Source: Plazaster borealis
Taxonomy: Eukaryota > Echinodermata > Asteroidea > Forcipulatida > Labidiasteridae
Length of the DNA stretch: 64,000 bases
Direction of reading: 5' to 3'
Assembly: GCA_021014325.1 (NCBI GenBank)
Contig: CM037476.1
Span: forward strand, 20,434,827 to 20,498,826
Translations under genes and position numbers: made by a program
The notes under the pieces: model-generated
Database searches by the model: none
What the model was told of the DNA's origin: nothing
Seen by the model: only the letters and a program-made list of their open reading frames with translations
Shown here: positions 43,188-56,004 of the stretch, one piece after another
Layout: the number at the start of each line of letters is the position of its first letter
Position numbering within the stretch: the first letter of the stretch is position 1

Positions 43188-43560
43188 CACTCATGGATTT
43201 AGTTCGTCAACCTGTTGGACAAAGCCCTCCCCATTAAACTTCCATTTGCCTCTTTCTCTAGCCACTCTGGTCCATGTAGCGGTGCCTATGTGTGTTGTTA
43301 TGCCATCTCTCCATCTTCTCGTTTGCCGTCCTCCCATTTCTCTTGCCTGTTCTAGGCTGCCATTCTGTCTTTCGTCTAGTCCACCTGTTGTCCTGGACCC
43401 TTGACACATAGCCTGCCCATCTCCATTTGATCTTCTTCATCTTTTCAATGATGTCCTTGACTTTTGTTTTCTGTTGTATTTTGTTAAGGTTATCTTTATC
43501 CCGTAGTGTTAAATGTGCCTTTTCTCCATGGCTCTCTGTGTTGTTCTCAATTTGTTGTTC
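43188..43560 (-). pseudogene. Non-LTR retrotransposon tail, broken
   Basis: Minus-strand frames carry the conserved C-terminal pattern of invertebrate LINE reverse-transcriptase polyproteins: KLRTTQRAMEK, IKWRWAGYVSRVQDNRWT, EWQPRTGKRNGR, then TWTRVARERGKW and FVQQ. The pieces lie in different frames and are separated by stops and frameshifts, so this is a dead 5'-truncated copy. The reverse transcriptase core is absent. Confidence 0.8.
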
Positions 43561-44228
43561 AACTCATTTGTTGTAGTTGATAAGTCCTAGTGTGGTTTAT
43601 TGTGTGTTTATGTAATTTGTTTCTAACATTACACTGTATATGCCAATGGTTGAGTGGGGGTCGTCGGCCCAGTGCTCTTCATGTTCATCCAATGTACCTT
43701 TTTCATTGTTTTTCTTTTCGCTTTCTTCGAAGAGCATTCAACATAATAAATACATTATTAAAAATTCCATTCATTTCTAATCTTGTATGAATACACCCAC
43801 TTTCCCATTGGCACCTACATAGGGTCATCGATACAAGCCCTATGGGTTTCTAGATGGCCCTCTGCTCAATATGTATTATTTTCTTCAAAGCCGTTGATTT
43901 ATGACTTGTTGTTTACTTGAGTGGAAATTAATAAAAACAAACAAACCTCCCCCCCCCCAAAAAAAACCCCAAAACAAACTAATTGTTGGAGTTTCTCCCA
44001 TAGTTCATTAGGTTGATAAGCTTTTCGGCCATCAATTTAGTGCTATTTTTGTTTCAAGCACTGATTGGAAGGAAGTGTCCCTTTTCCCGAGAACTTTTCA
44101 GTCACTTTGGATAATTAGAGACGAAGCCATAGTGTAGGACCGGTTAGAAACAATGATTCTTTTGAAAAACATGATTTTCTAATTTTCTTGTAGACCCCGC
44201 TGTCATGCCCAAAACTTGCTTTAAATCT

Positions 44229-44516
44229 GGGCCCAATTTTATAGAGCTGCTAAGAACACGTTTTGTGCTTACAGTAAGAACCGGAAGGTTAGCATGCCTT
44301 TTCGTGTGCTTATAAGCTATAAAGGGCATGCTAACCTTCCTGTGCTTGGTTTATGAAAATGAATGACGTAACAATGCAAATCCATGGTGGGCACGCAAGC
44401 TGGCTGCCTAATTTTCGTGCTAACCTGTGAAATGCGCTTATGAACAAGCAACTTTTTCTGCTACAGTTAGTACGAAAATTAGCTTACCGTTAAGCAGCGC
44501 TATGAAATTGGGCCCA
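44229..44516. mobile_element. Family E MITE, long variant
   Basis: Ends gggcccaattttatagagct and cgctatgaaattgggccc; inverted relative to 21190-21459. Confidence 0.75.
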
Positions 44517-44695
44517 GATCCAATAATGCTTTGTTTACTCTCGCCAAGTTACTACCATCCACTCCCTTCTTTGAAAACAAAAAGGGTCAAGAAGTTCTGT
44601 GAATTCATTAGCGACACTATTACAACACTGTCATCGTCGACGAACGATCGTAAAATGATTTTACATTATTTTATTATTAAAGGGCCACGCGACAG

Positions 44696-45685
44696 TATAG
44701 GTTTTCTCGGTCAATTTCGGCAAATGAGCAGCCAATTTAACCACTGCGCCATTCTATTTCGCGCGAAATCGAATGCTGCTGAAAAGGGTCATTCGATTTC
44801 GTTTTATGACTAGTCAAATGTACTGTTGCGTCATTCGATTTAACAAAACAATCATTCAATTTAACAATTCAACAAGGCAGCATTCAAGTTCCCATGAGCT
44901 TTTTGAGGCGTGTGTTTAGTCATTCAAATTCATTTTTGGGCAGTCATTTCTGGAATTTGTGCAATCTAAAAAAAAACGCTCTGTTAAACTGTTGTTTCCT
45001 TTCGATTTTTCAAGGCATAAATACGGTTTACTTATTGGCACTTGAGTCACTTTGCCGATGTACTTCGAAGACGAGCTTTCGCTACAGCTTTACACGCATA
45101 TTTCTTGAAATGGCAGCTCAATAAGAAAGCAGGAAAAACATAAAGAAACGCCCCATTCAAACACAATACAAAATTAGGTCTTGTTCATTTAACCGATAAA
45201 GACCCCCACAAAAAAACCACCCAAAAAACCAAAACAAAACCACACAAAAAAAAACACACTAATGGGCCCCATGTAAAATCTACTGGAAACATAAATAAAG
45301 AAAAATAAGGTTTGCCTGAATTAAAGTCAAGATACCGAAAAGTTGCCTAGTACTGTTTATTCGCATTTCTTTATCTTACTTATTTGAATTCTCATTTAGC
45401 GAAATTGATTGCCTCTTTACGAAATTGAAAAAAATAAATCAGTAAAAATCTCCAGTCGAACCAGCTTTGCTAAACTGAATGATGATTGTGCGTCACGAAA
45501 ATGAATGACGATATGCTAAATTGAACACAGTGCTAAAGGATTTTGGATGCCTCAAAACGAAATTGAATGCCCGAATTCTGAATTTGAAATGCAGTAAAAA
45601 CTGGAGAGGCAAAATAACTTTAATTCGAACGCACGAAAATTAAATTGGCTGCTCATTTGCCGAATTTGACCGAGAAAACCTATAT
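44696..45685. mobile_element. Foldback element, copy 3
   Basis: Inverted ends tataggttttctcggtcaat and attgaccgagaaaacctata (allowing a few differences). The subterminal 20 bases also pair (caaatgagcagccaattt). 0.99 kb. Confidence 0.8.
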
Positions 45686-46149
45686 TAACTTGCAATCATC
45701 GTGTTTTCAGGAGACATACCATAAAAGGATGGAACATCAATGTTCAGCGGAAACTCATCTGTTTTGTAAAAGTTGTTTGACTGAAGTTTGTTAACTGAAA
45801 GTTGTTTGCAGGCAGTTTTATATTGTGTATGTAATCTTTAAATGTGACCGAATGCTGCACCTCGTTGTGTTAGTTTTTGTATCTTGTAGATAATATTTTG
45901 TGTTAATAAGTTGGCAAGTTTGTCAAATCTCCTTTTGAAAAGTTTCCTCTGAATTTTGCAGTGTACCGGTTGGATACGCAAAGTACACACATACTTTTTA
46001 ATTTGCTTGACAACGTGCTTGTATTTTATCTCCACGTCAGAATATCTTATACAAAAAAGTAAACGGCATCACAAAAGCGCTGAATATGGGCTTACCAATT
46101 TTTGCAAAGATTAAGATCTTATTTAAGAAAAATGCAAACTTGAAACACT

Positions 46150-46262
46150 ATGTGGACTTACACACGTCCACACAGTGTTTCTTTACAGTATTGAATAAAA
46201 AGATTTTCTTTAAGTGTACAGAACAAAGGAATGTCCACAGAGTGACTGCAACACAGCTATCT
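46150..46262. mobile_element. Family N element, second copy
   Basis: Matches 24635-24765 but without the tandem expansion. Confidence 0.55.
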
Positions 46263-46707
46263 GTGTGTTTTCGAAACTCTTTTACGTAAAGATTCGCCAC
46301 TGTTCTTAGCCATGTTCTGGCTGTTTTTTTAGATTTCCAGCAAATGGTGTCCCCCCCCCAAAAAAAAAAAAAAAAAAAATGTTCCAAACTCTTTTCCTCT
46401 TGTACAGAAGTACCCCCACTCCCTTTAAAATATTCTAAAGAATTCAAGTGCTTTGATAAAAACAAAAACTGATAATAGCGAAGAAATCATGGGAGTCATG
46501 TGTACTTTACGGATCGTGATGACAAATTGGAAACATTGTGACAAGTCTATTGTACAGTGCACTTGTCAATGCCTATACCCCAACTCCACTTCCCGTTCAC
46601 GGGGAAAACCCTCGTAATTGCAAAGCGATGGTTTGCTTTGCCGTAAGGGCTTCCCAGCCGGAATCCTGATTTGATCCCACTTTAAGGCCAGCCCTCGGGA
46701 CTTTACT

Positions 46708-47063
46708 CGTGTCGTGCCCGAGTGGTTTAGTGCATCGGACTCAAGTTCTGGTTGCTGAGTCATCAGGGTGTGGGTTCGAATCCCGGTCATGACTCCTGTG
46801 TTCTTGAACAAGACACTTAACTACAATTGCTTCTCAGCACCCAAGAGGTAAATGGGTACCTGGGAGGGTAGAGATGGTTCTTGTGATTGATTTAGCTTGG
46901 TGCGCTACATACTTGGCAGCACAGGCTGTATACTCCCCAGGGAGCTGAGATGGTTTAAGGAATGATGGCCCAGTGACCAGGGGGCAATAATGTTTGAAGT
47001 GCAATGATCATTCTTTGGAATTGTGCTATATAAGAGTCGATATTAGTATTATTATTATTATTA
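46708..47063 (+). mobile_element. Full-length tRNA-derived SINE
   Basis: Head cgtgcccgagtggtttagtg (A-box) and gggttcgaatcccgg (B-box) with the long variable arm of a Ser/Leu-type tRNA. Body cttgaacaagacacttaact and taaatgggtacctgg. Tail tgtgctatataagagtcgat then an (ATT)n run. Confidence 0.85.
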
Positions 47064-47578
47064 ATTGGTGCGAAACGAAAACGTCACTCATGCGCGGAAG
47101 TAAACCTTATAAAACTGAAAAAATGTATTGTTGTCGGTCAAATGTTTGGAAGGGCATTTCCTTTGTTACGTGTGAATTCTGAACACACATACGTCAACAA
47201 GTAATAAAAATGACAGAGTAACAAATATTTATGAGCTGTTTTTGTTTTCGTGAGTTTCCAGGTGCACTTTAGTCAAAACATTCAGAAAACTGAACCACCC
47301 AGCGCCATCACCTCTTCGTATGAAATTGTTATATGTGCTCCCGTAAGATTCGACTAATGTTATTGTGTTCAGTTCAGTTCAGTTCATTTATTTCCACAGT
47401 ATTCAAAAGTATAACAGTCAAATACAATACAGTATTATTATAAACAGGGAGTGAAACTGTAGAGGAACCCATAAAAAAGCACAGCTTGTAAGGAATGGGT
47501 CCCTATAATGAAGCATGTGCTTTGACCTAAATAAATAATATTACTGAGAGTAGTCTCAGAGAACTGTTATTGTGTGCA

Positions 47579-48118
47579 GGGCCCAATGGCATGGCTCTGC
47601 TTACCGCGGAATTATGGGCTTAAAGGGTCTGTATACTTTTGGTAATTAATCATAAAGCAAAACAAATTTACTTTGTATAAGAAGTACAGCAGCTTCTGAT
47701 AGTATAAAGCAATTTGAGAAAAAATTTCACTTTGAAGTGATGTGGTTATTGAAAAAGCTGTCAGTTTTTATCAAAACAATTTTGAATCTGAGAAGCGTTT
47801 CTGTCAGAAACGTTTTCTGAGATTGTGTATTCCAATTGCAGATTATTCTTCCTGCGTGGACATAACCGCTCCAGATTTTCGGCAATATCTCAAAAACACT
47901 ACCACCTTTTGAAATAAAATTTTAACATGTTAGTTTTAGGGTATGTATCTACAACTATAAAGGATTGAAACAAACAGTGTGTTCCATTTACCAAACGTTT
48001 ACAATCCCTTTAAGCCTTACGGCCCTGGGCCCATCGAATCGTATGCGCTTACAGGGTGTCATATTAAAAAATAAGTGCAGAATTTCGTGGTGAGCAAAGC
48101 CATGAAATTGGACCCAGC
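47579..48118. mobile_element. Family E MITE split by a TTAA family D MITE
   Basis: E ends gggcccaatggcatggctct and agccatgaaattggaccc. The insert at 47620-48013 begins TTAAAGGGTCTGTATACTTT and ends caatccctTTAA. The flanks join as gggcTTAAgcc, exposing the target. Confidence 0.85.
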
Positions 48119-48234
48119 TGAAGAGTTTAGCTGTAACCAAAAAGTTTGCAGCCCAAATGTTGTGCAAGCTATGTACCAGGGACTTTTATTTGGTTGCAAC
48201 TCGTTGACAGCGCATGCAGACAAGCTTTTTCCAT

Positions 48235-48385
48235 AAGTTTACAAAGGATGCTGGCAGAGTTTTGTCCTGCTCCATCCTACCCAAATCACTGACCCTTGTT
48301 GATTGACACCCCTCTATAGGACGTGTGGTATGGTCCAGCTTAGGATATCATGGCATGAGCTGATCAGTGTGTACGATATGGTAAA
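48235..48385. repeat. Conserved dispersed block P, copy 3 (partial)
   Basis: ggatgctggcagagttttgt and atggtccagcttaggatatc. Ends before the gacagcggccctca box. Confidence 0.65.
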
Positions 48386-48629
48386 GCCCCCCGCCCCCTT
48401 CTTGTGGTTACGTCACTGATATTTGGTGACATGCGTTATGCTCACCCTATAATTAGACACAATTTGCTCCCAAAATGGCGGACCCACGGACAGACAGTTC
48501 AATCTGTCGACTTGTTGCTAAACGGCACTTGCCAAAACAAGGGAGCATGTTTTTTGTTTAATGATAAACTTTCGACCAATCCCTTTCTTTGATTATCCCA
48601 TGTGACATTCTGACCAAGAGAGTTCTGAA

Positions 48630-48745
48630 GAACCCTTGCCTATGACGTCACAAGCCAATGAAGAACTATCATTGGCTGAGAGTCTTGCACACAGCGCGTA
48701 CAAGCGTGCACGTTTCCATTGTTTAACATCAAAGATGGCGGCCAT
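48630..48745. mobile_element. Family H MITE
   Basis: cttgcctatgacgtcacaag, tcattggctgagagtcttgc, tttccattgtttaacatc, aagatggcggcc. Confidence 0.5.
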
Positions 48746-48879
48746 ACACGGGGTCCATATTCTGAATATAAAAAAGAGACTGAAACACCCGGGGTGCCCC
48801 CCTCTAACGTAATGATGGTTCATTTTGGTAGTCTCTAAAAACGCCTTGGTCAGAACTTACCCGGATTACTGGTCCCATA

Positions 48880-49064
48880 AGGGCCAGGCTTACATGGAAG
48901 CTGTTTTTTTTACTCGGATTCTGCGTCATACTCCGGGTCATACTGGCCCATACATGGATCGGGCCCCTGAGACCCGGAACCCGGACCAATTAGAGCCGGA
49001 ACCCGGACCAATTAGAGCCGGAACCCGGACCAATTCTGACCCGCGATTTTTTTTTTAGAGTGTA
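48880..49064. mobile_element. Small relative of the minisatellite-filled TIR element
   Basis: Contains ctcggattctgcgtcatact and three copies of agccggaacccggaccaatt, ending ttttttagagtgtag like the 28703 end. Confidence 0.5.
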
Positions 49065-49355
49065 GATAATGACCAGGATTGTTTTCGTTTTTCAGTACAG
49101 AGAGAAAATTATTCTTTAGCCGTTGCTAATTATGTTATCTTTTTAACTTTCAAACCCTTTGAGTAACATTGTTTATTCATTTGTGTATAGACTGTGCAAG
49201 TCTCGCGCGTATTCGAACAGTGGGACCCGTTAAAGTGTGCGAGTTTGTTTCCTTCACGCGTTGAAGTAATGTGCGTGGGAATTGTGCTCTATTTAAAATT
49301 CCCATTCTTGGCGTTAATCGATTATCGGTTTTGGTTTGAGATTAATAAAATAAAA

Positions 49356-49833
49356 TATAGGTTTTCCCGGCCAATTTCAACAAAATCCATTCGGGCTCAT
49401 TTAATTTCGTTTCAAAATGAATGCTCAGTTGAATCAGCATTCAACAGTCAAAAGGAGTAATTCAATTTCACCACAGTTTAGCATTCACTGGTCAAATATT
49501 AATAAGATCATTCAATTTCATTAGGCCGCAAGACTCATTCAATTTCGTAAAACCCAGCAGCAAGAGCTGTAAACCATTCAATTTCATCAAGTGTAAATAG
49601 GTAGTAGAAATTCAACTTAAGAATGGTCAAAGTGTAGTTTTGAATGCCTATAAATGAAATAGAATGACTGAAACGAATCTGAATGAGAAAAACAAAATCA
49701 TGTGTGCACGAAAACGAAATTGATTGCATTTATAGCTAAAAAGAAACCCTAGTTTGAGTGGATTAGGGGAAAATGCGTCAATTTGAATGCGTGTTAATTA
49801 AATTGAGTTATTATTTGCTGGGGAAACCTATAA
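49356..49833. mobile_element. Foldback element, copy 4
   Basis: Ends ataggttttcccggccaatt and gctggggaaacctat. A flanking aaataaaa on each side may be the target duplication. Confidence 0.75.
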
Positions 49834-50289
49834 AATAAAAGTAATTTTCCCGTAGAGAATTCTTGGACGGACCTCCTTATCAGACAAATTACCCTGCAAA
49901 GACCCGCCTCCAGAAAATAAAGACAAGCCTACAAAACAGAAAAAAAGGAAGAAGAAAACAAAAGTAGGTCATCAATAGCCACCCCTTCTCCCTTGAGCAG
50001 GGTTGTTTCTCACTTTATTCGAATTTTGAAATCAGGTTGATGGATATCTGTCACGGCTCCCCTGCCGCGCTCGAACAGTCCACATTTTCCATTGATTTCA
50101 TGAGTTTGGCGGCAAACAAATCATGTTTGCATGGGGTGAGTTTTTGCCTCTTTGGGCATAAATGTTATGGACCGAAATGAGCCAATTCAAGCAATCCGCC
50201 ATATTTTTAAGAAAAAGAAGAAAAATAGAACCCACCCACCTCTTCCGCGTCGTTTAAACAAGCCCCCGTTATTTTTTAAAGATCACGCC

Positions 50290-50550
50290 TTAAAGGGTGG
50301 GCATAACATTGGCAAGAGTAAAAATATAAATGTTAACAGAGTGCACACAACTTACATGGTGTAAAGATGGTCATGGTTTGGAAATTCCCCTTGAAACATT
50401 TTTGCTTGAAATGCAATAGCTTTTGAGAAATGAGTAACAATTAGTTTTGATCTTGCAAGTCCAAAACTCAAAGTTTGAAAATAGTGAAAACATTTAAGGG
50501 TTTTTTCCACCTTTTTTCTTGTGACTCCAATGACCGATTGAGCTTAAACA
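50290..50550. mobile_element. TTAA MITE, family F, right end lost
   Basis: Starts TTAAAGGGTGGGCATAACAT; breaks off after gaccgattgagcttaaac. Confidence 0.7.
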
Positions 50551-50837
50551 ATTACAAACATTAATTCAATTATACAAATTGAAAGTGTGTACGAGACAAT
50601 ACATGTACAACGATATTACAGAGAATATAATAAATTAATAGACAGTGAGGCAAGGTTGATGAAATCAATACATTACAGGAAAACCCCCCAAAACGATTAA
50701 CAACAAAAAATCTGGCCAGCCAGAAGAGATGATTAGAGAAAAATAGTACAAATTTCACCTATAGATAGGCTTACATTATGTCCTTACTATTGTACTTGTT
50801 TAGCCTTTAACCAGTGCCATTTTCTTCGTATAACTAC

Positions 50838-51057
50838 CCTGCACAAACTGGGTTGTTAAAATTGACACCATGGGTGTTGTTGCATAGAGATACTAGGGAA
50901 AGAATCAAAATTAACAGCATAGGGTGTTAAAATAACACCAATGTATTTGTTTTGGCAGAAATTGGTTTTATTGTAATGCCATTATGGCGTAAATTTTGAT
51001 TCTTTTAGGTATCTACATCCATGGTGTCAATTTTAACAACCAAGTTTTTGCAGTGTA
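50838..51057. mobile_element. Palindromic MITE, family J
   Basis: Ends cctgcacaaactgggttgtt and aacaaccaagtttttgcagt. Confidence 0.8.
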
Positions 51058-51809
51058 TGTTCGGCGCCTTAGAGCATGCCTGCATGATTGGGGCGCTTTA
51101 TAATGTTGGTATTATTACATAGACAGTAAAAAACAAAACAAGCCCTGCATGTATACCATAAATGAAAATCTTCAACTCTTGTGCGAAGCTCAGAAACACT
51201 GAAATTTAACTTCAAATGACGACTGGAACTTGAACTTGAGAAATATTCAAGTCTCAAATCAGGTCACAAGGTAGCCAAACAAAATATTAATAATGATAAT
51301 ATTAATTCAATTCATTGTAGCATTTATTTCCGTACCGGTAGTCTTTAACAACAAAAAAACCCCAGTATCATTGGACAAAACACAAAGATACAGTAGTACA
51401 ATACAAGCAAAGAGCCCACGTGACTGATGATAAATGAATAATGAAAAATAGTACAGTATTTTATAAATAATAACACTGATAAATTATGACAAAAATGTTA
51501 GTTCCTTTGCAAAGTAAAATAAATTTAACAAATCAACGAAGAAAACCAGAGAAAAAGACTCGAACTCCGTTTCCAGTATCCTGTAAAGTTTGAAGAATTT
51601 GGCCCAACTTACGTTCATATTATCATCAAACCTATGTAATGGTTGCACAAATTCTGGCGCGATTCGCAAATTGGGTTAAAACAAATAAATAAGCACCCTC
51701 GTCCCAAGTTTTAATTTTGCTTCACTGTTAACGTTAACAAATCTTTTGTATTTAAAAAAAAAATTCTATACAAATTTACTATAGATATTTTTATTTTCAA
51801 GAATGTTGT

Positions 51810-52180
51810 TTAAAGGCACTGAACACGTTTGGTAATTGTCAAAGACCAGTTTTCTCACTTGGTGTATCCCACCATATGCATAAAATAACAAGCCTGTGAA
51901 AATTTGGGCTCCATTGGTCATCGAAGTTGCAAGAAAATAATGAAAGAAAAAACACCCTTGTTGTACAAATTTGCGTGCTTTGGAATAAAAACTTCTTGCA
52001 GGAAGTGTTTATTGTTTTAGTGAGAAAATACCTCTTTCACAAAAACTACGTTACTTCAGAGGGAGTCGTTTCCTACAATGTTTTTTTTACTATCAACAGC
52101 TCTCCGTTGCTTGTTACCAAGTAAGTTTTTTATGCTAATATTTGTTTTGAGTCATTACCAAACGTGTACAGTGCCTTTAA
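51810..52180. mobile_element. TTAA MITE, family A
   Basis: Starts TTAAAGGCACTGAACACGTT and ends CGTGTACAGTGCCTTTAA. Confidence 0.9.
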
Positions 52181-52692
52181 AAAGAAGATATTTTATTTCA
52201 AAAAATTAAAAAATTAATAGTCTTCGTTTGACTTGTTGTCTCGTTTTCGATACGAGCGAGACTTGCACAGTCTATAACCACCTGAACGAAAACAAAAAGC
52301 TCCATGGTCATATTTCGCATTAATATTACGCGTTGCAAGGTTATTATTGTTTTTTCCCCAGCGTCTTTGTGATGTACCATGCGTACCCTTTTAACCAATC
52401 ACGGCTCTGTAAAAAAGAACAAAAAACCCAACAAAAAACCCCACTGGACCTGACCTTTTTTTTCTTCCCATCAGCCTCGGTTTGGTGACATTTTTTTAAT
52501 GGGGGGAGAAAAACAAGATGGATACACAATCCCAAAAGTCCATTCAAGCCATTTGAACTTGCGAAGAGCTGCCATGGACTAACGGGACCAGTTGCCTCGC
52601 TGGGAACCCGTGCGTGCAATTAATGATTGCAAAAGGTGACTTTACCGCAACAGACATGTTAACTTGCATACAAAAAGAGTGACCAACATTAC

Positions 52693-52757
52693 CATTACCG
52701 TACATTGTCTTGATTCAAAGAGAGTAAGCATACCAGTAGCAGAAGCTTGCCAATGCT
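52693..52757 (-). repeat. Lone inverted unit of the 36.3-kb minisatellite
   Basis: gtacattgtcttgattcaaa, gagagtaagcataccagtag, cagaagcttgccaa is the complement of one unit. Confidence 0.8.
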
Positions 52758-53319
52758 ATACCTTCTGTCTTGATCGGGACAGGTAGAGCAGACCGTTTGC
52801 CAAAGTTACAACTTACAAACTTATATGGATAGAAGTAATCGCAAATGGAATTTTGTTCAGCTTTGTACTTTTTTTAGAGCCAATGAAAGTAAGCGTAGCG
52901 GTGTTTTTTTCTTTCTCAAAATGTCAACGATTTACCTTTATATTGACTCAAACTGGATCGAGTATACCATGTAAATACCAGGTATGTTTTTATTATAAAT
53001 ATTTATTTGTCATCATTCAAACAAGATACAAAACAAGAAAACCAACAATACAAGAGACACTAGCTGATGACAGGAACTAAACAAGTGGATTAAATCACTG
53101 TTGCCCTCAGGCATTTAGCTCCCAATAAATACAAGGTAGTATCCAATAAAGTATGTTAAAATTAAATTCAAGACAAACAAAAAGATAAACGTAAAGTAAC
53201 GTGGATTGAAAACGACTTTAAAAAGATAAATAAATATATATTGTTCTATACACACATACAAAAACATCCCCTATACAAATACAAAGGCTATTATACACAT
53301 TTCATAAAAATATTTACCC

Positions 53320-53455
53320 CCCCCCAAAAAAAAAACCCCCAACCCCCCCAAAAAAACAAAAAAAACAAAAAACAAACAAACAAAAAAACAAAAACAAAAA
53401 CCCAACAACAACAACAACAACAGCAACAACAAATAAATAAAAAAATAAATCTATA
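53320..53455. repeat. Low-complexity A/C-rich tract
   Basis: Runs of C, A, AAAC and CAA units. Open frames here are artefacts. Confidence 0.9.
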
Positions 53456-54579
53456 AATCAATAAATGATCAAGATAATATTGAAAGACCCGATGAGGTAT
53501 AAATTCTCAAAAGTAATTTGTGTTTGACAGGTCTGTATTTTGTGGAAGGGAAACAAATAGGTTGACGTGAATATCCGTTTCCATGTTCTTCTCCTTTAGA
53601 CGCGTCTTATTATAAAATAAGACGGCAACAAGTCTACTCCAATATTCCCAATTTGGTGAAGATTTTTTTTATTGAGAGGTTTGTCATCGCGGTTACACTC
53701 TCAGGATACTCTGGTTTCGTTGTTGGGTTTTGCCTTAATGCGTGCTGGGGACAAATTAACAAGGTCAGACTATTAGGGATTTCCGTTACTGGGTTCCGAG
53801 TTACAGCCCCGAGGGAGAGACTATATCACCGTATCGATCATTACACAAAACTAATCCAGGTTAACACTAACCATACACAGGCCGTATAGGCTCCAAGGGC
53901 ATCCGCGTTTACATGTTTTGTAAAAGGTACCGGGTAGTCTGCCCCAACTGTTTCACACTTCTCAACGGAAACGCCTTCTAATAGGGACGTTACAGTTTGT
54001 TACTAATTGCAGAGAAAAAAATACAAGCGTGACCCCATTACCCCATTTCTTGTGATATGGGGGCCAAACTTGCATCTTGCCCTGTTTTTAATCGTGTAAC
54101 TGGGTCACGTGTACACATGTTAAACACATGTAAATGGTTGTAAACGCACAAAGAATTAGGCCATGCGTATAACTAGCAAAATGCAGGCATGAAACTAGAG
54201 TAAAAAAACGCCACCCCCTTGTGAAACGTCAACACAACTCGTTAACCCGTTTAAGCGCACGAGTTGTTCGCATTATTGACAAAGACCTTTTTTCATTTCA
54301 TGCTACCCATGTGTCGCAATTGTCACGATTTCTGCTCAAGAAGGTTGTTGTGGAACCCCCTTTCATTTGTATGGCTGTGTGACCCGGCCCGGATCGGCCA
54401 TCTAATACACGGGGTTTACATTGCGTTTGTTGCCCACCCAAAAAAATCAACAACAAAAAATCAGAGGCTTTTTTTAGTTCCTCTGGAAAATTACATTTAT
54501 GCTTACAGTGATTGCGGAAAGAAAACTATAATATAATGTTTTTTTACACCCACAATCGGTGTGAACTAGGTGTGTAATA

Positions 54580-54700
54580 TTAAGAGTGTGGGTTCATGAG
54601 TCCTGGTCGTGGCACTTGTGTCCTTGAGCAAGATACTTTACCATAATTGCTTTGTCCTTCGTGTACTAGGATTGGTAGTGCACGTATATTAAAAGAACTC
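54580..54700 (+). mobile_element. SINE fragment
   Basis: gtgtgggttcatgagtcctg and cttgtgtccttgagcaagat correspond to the B-box and body of the 46708 SINE. Confidence 0.55.
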
Positions 54701-55270
54701 AGAACACTTATCGTGGAAGAGTAGGGGTTAACCCCAGTGTTTCTGGTTCACATAGCAAGCACCCTTGTTTATAGGTTTCCTCAGGCTTGTGGGCTACAGT
54801 GATTAAGTTCACTTATGAGGCATCCTTGGTTTCATTACCAGAAATATGCCTACATAATGATAATAATTTCACAATAATTTCCGCAATAAAAATGTCTGCT
54901 GTTCAAAATTAAGCAGGTTTAAAAGATGACACTTCATAACCGATCTTGCATAAATGGTTATGAACGAAACGATCATGCAGATTTGTGTTTTTAGTTTTCA
55001 AGGGACATCTTTTCATGTGTTCTCATTTTCGAATTATTCTTAATAATAATATTTTTTTAATGAATTTGGTGCATTTGTTTTTTCAGAGAACAAAATCTGC
55101 AATGGCCCTAAAGCCAAATATATCGTGTCTCGTGACATGGGCCTATACTCTGACTGCGGTAAAATTCCATGCTTGTATCGTCAAAATGCGCAATTCCCCC
55201 AAATATTGATCTGCCCCATCACGAGCCTGCAGGATGCCCAGTTCTCGGTTTCCTTCCAGTTTCACTTTGA

Positions 55271-55671
55271 TTAAAGGGATTGTATACGTTTGGTTATTAG
55301 AACACACTGTTTGTTTCAATCCCATATAGTTGTAGATATATACCATTAAACTAACCTGTGAAAATTTCATTTCAAAAGGTGGTAGCGTTTTTGAGATATT
55401 GCCGAAAATCTGGAGCGGTTATGTCCACGCAGGAAGAATAATCTGCAATTGGAATACACAATCTGAGAAACCTTGAAACGTTACTGTCGGTAACGCTTCT
55501 CAGATTCAAATTTTTGGGGATAAAAAGTGATATTTTTTCCATAACCGCAGTTCTCTTAAGTGAAAAGTTTTTCAGAATGCATTATACTATCCAAAGCTGC
55601 TGTACTTCTTACCCAAGTTTGTATTGCCATTAATTTTCAGAGTCATTACCAAACGTATAAAGATCCTTTAA
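55271..55671. mobile_element. TTAA MITE, family D
   Basis: Starts TTAAAGGGATTGTATACGTT and ends cgtataaagatccTTTAA; shares its last TTAA with the next element. Confidence 0.85.
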
Positions 55672-56004
55672 AGGCACTGAACATGTTTGGAAATTGTCAA
55701 AGACCAGTGTTCCCACTTGGTGTATTGGTCTCAATTGGTCATCGAAGTTGCAAGAAAATGATGAAAGAAAAAACACCCTTGTTGTACAAATTTGTGTGCC
55801 TTCACATAGGAATAAAAACTTCTTGCAAGAAGTTTTTATGATTTTAGTGAGAAATTACCTCTTTCTCAAAAACTACGTTACTTCAGAGGGAGTCGTTTCC
55901 TACAATGTTTTATACTATCAACAGCTCTACGTTGCTTGTTTCCAAGTAAGTTTTTATGCTAATATTTGTTTAGACTCGTTACCAAACGTGTACGATACCT
56001 TTAA
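55668..56004. mobile_element. TTAA MITE, family A (internal deletion)
   Basis: Starts TTAAAGGCACTGAACATGTT and ends CGTGTACGATACCTTTAA. The stretch between cttggtgtat and tctcaattgg is shortened. Confidence 0.85.

Noticed and set aside
46711..46795. Genuine tRNA gene
   Set aside because: A and B boxes are present, but the sequence continues into a shared SINE body and (ATT)n tail.
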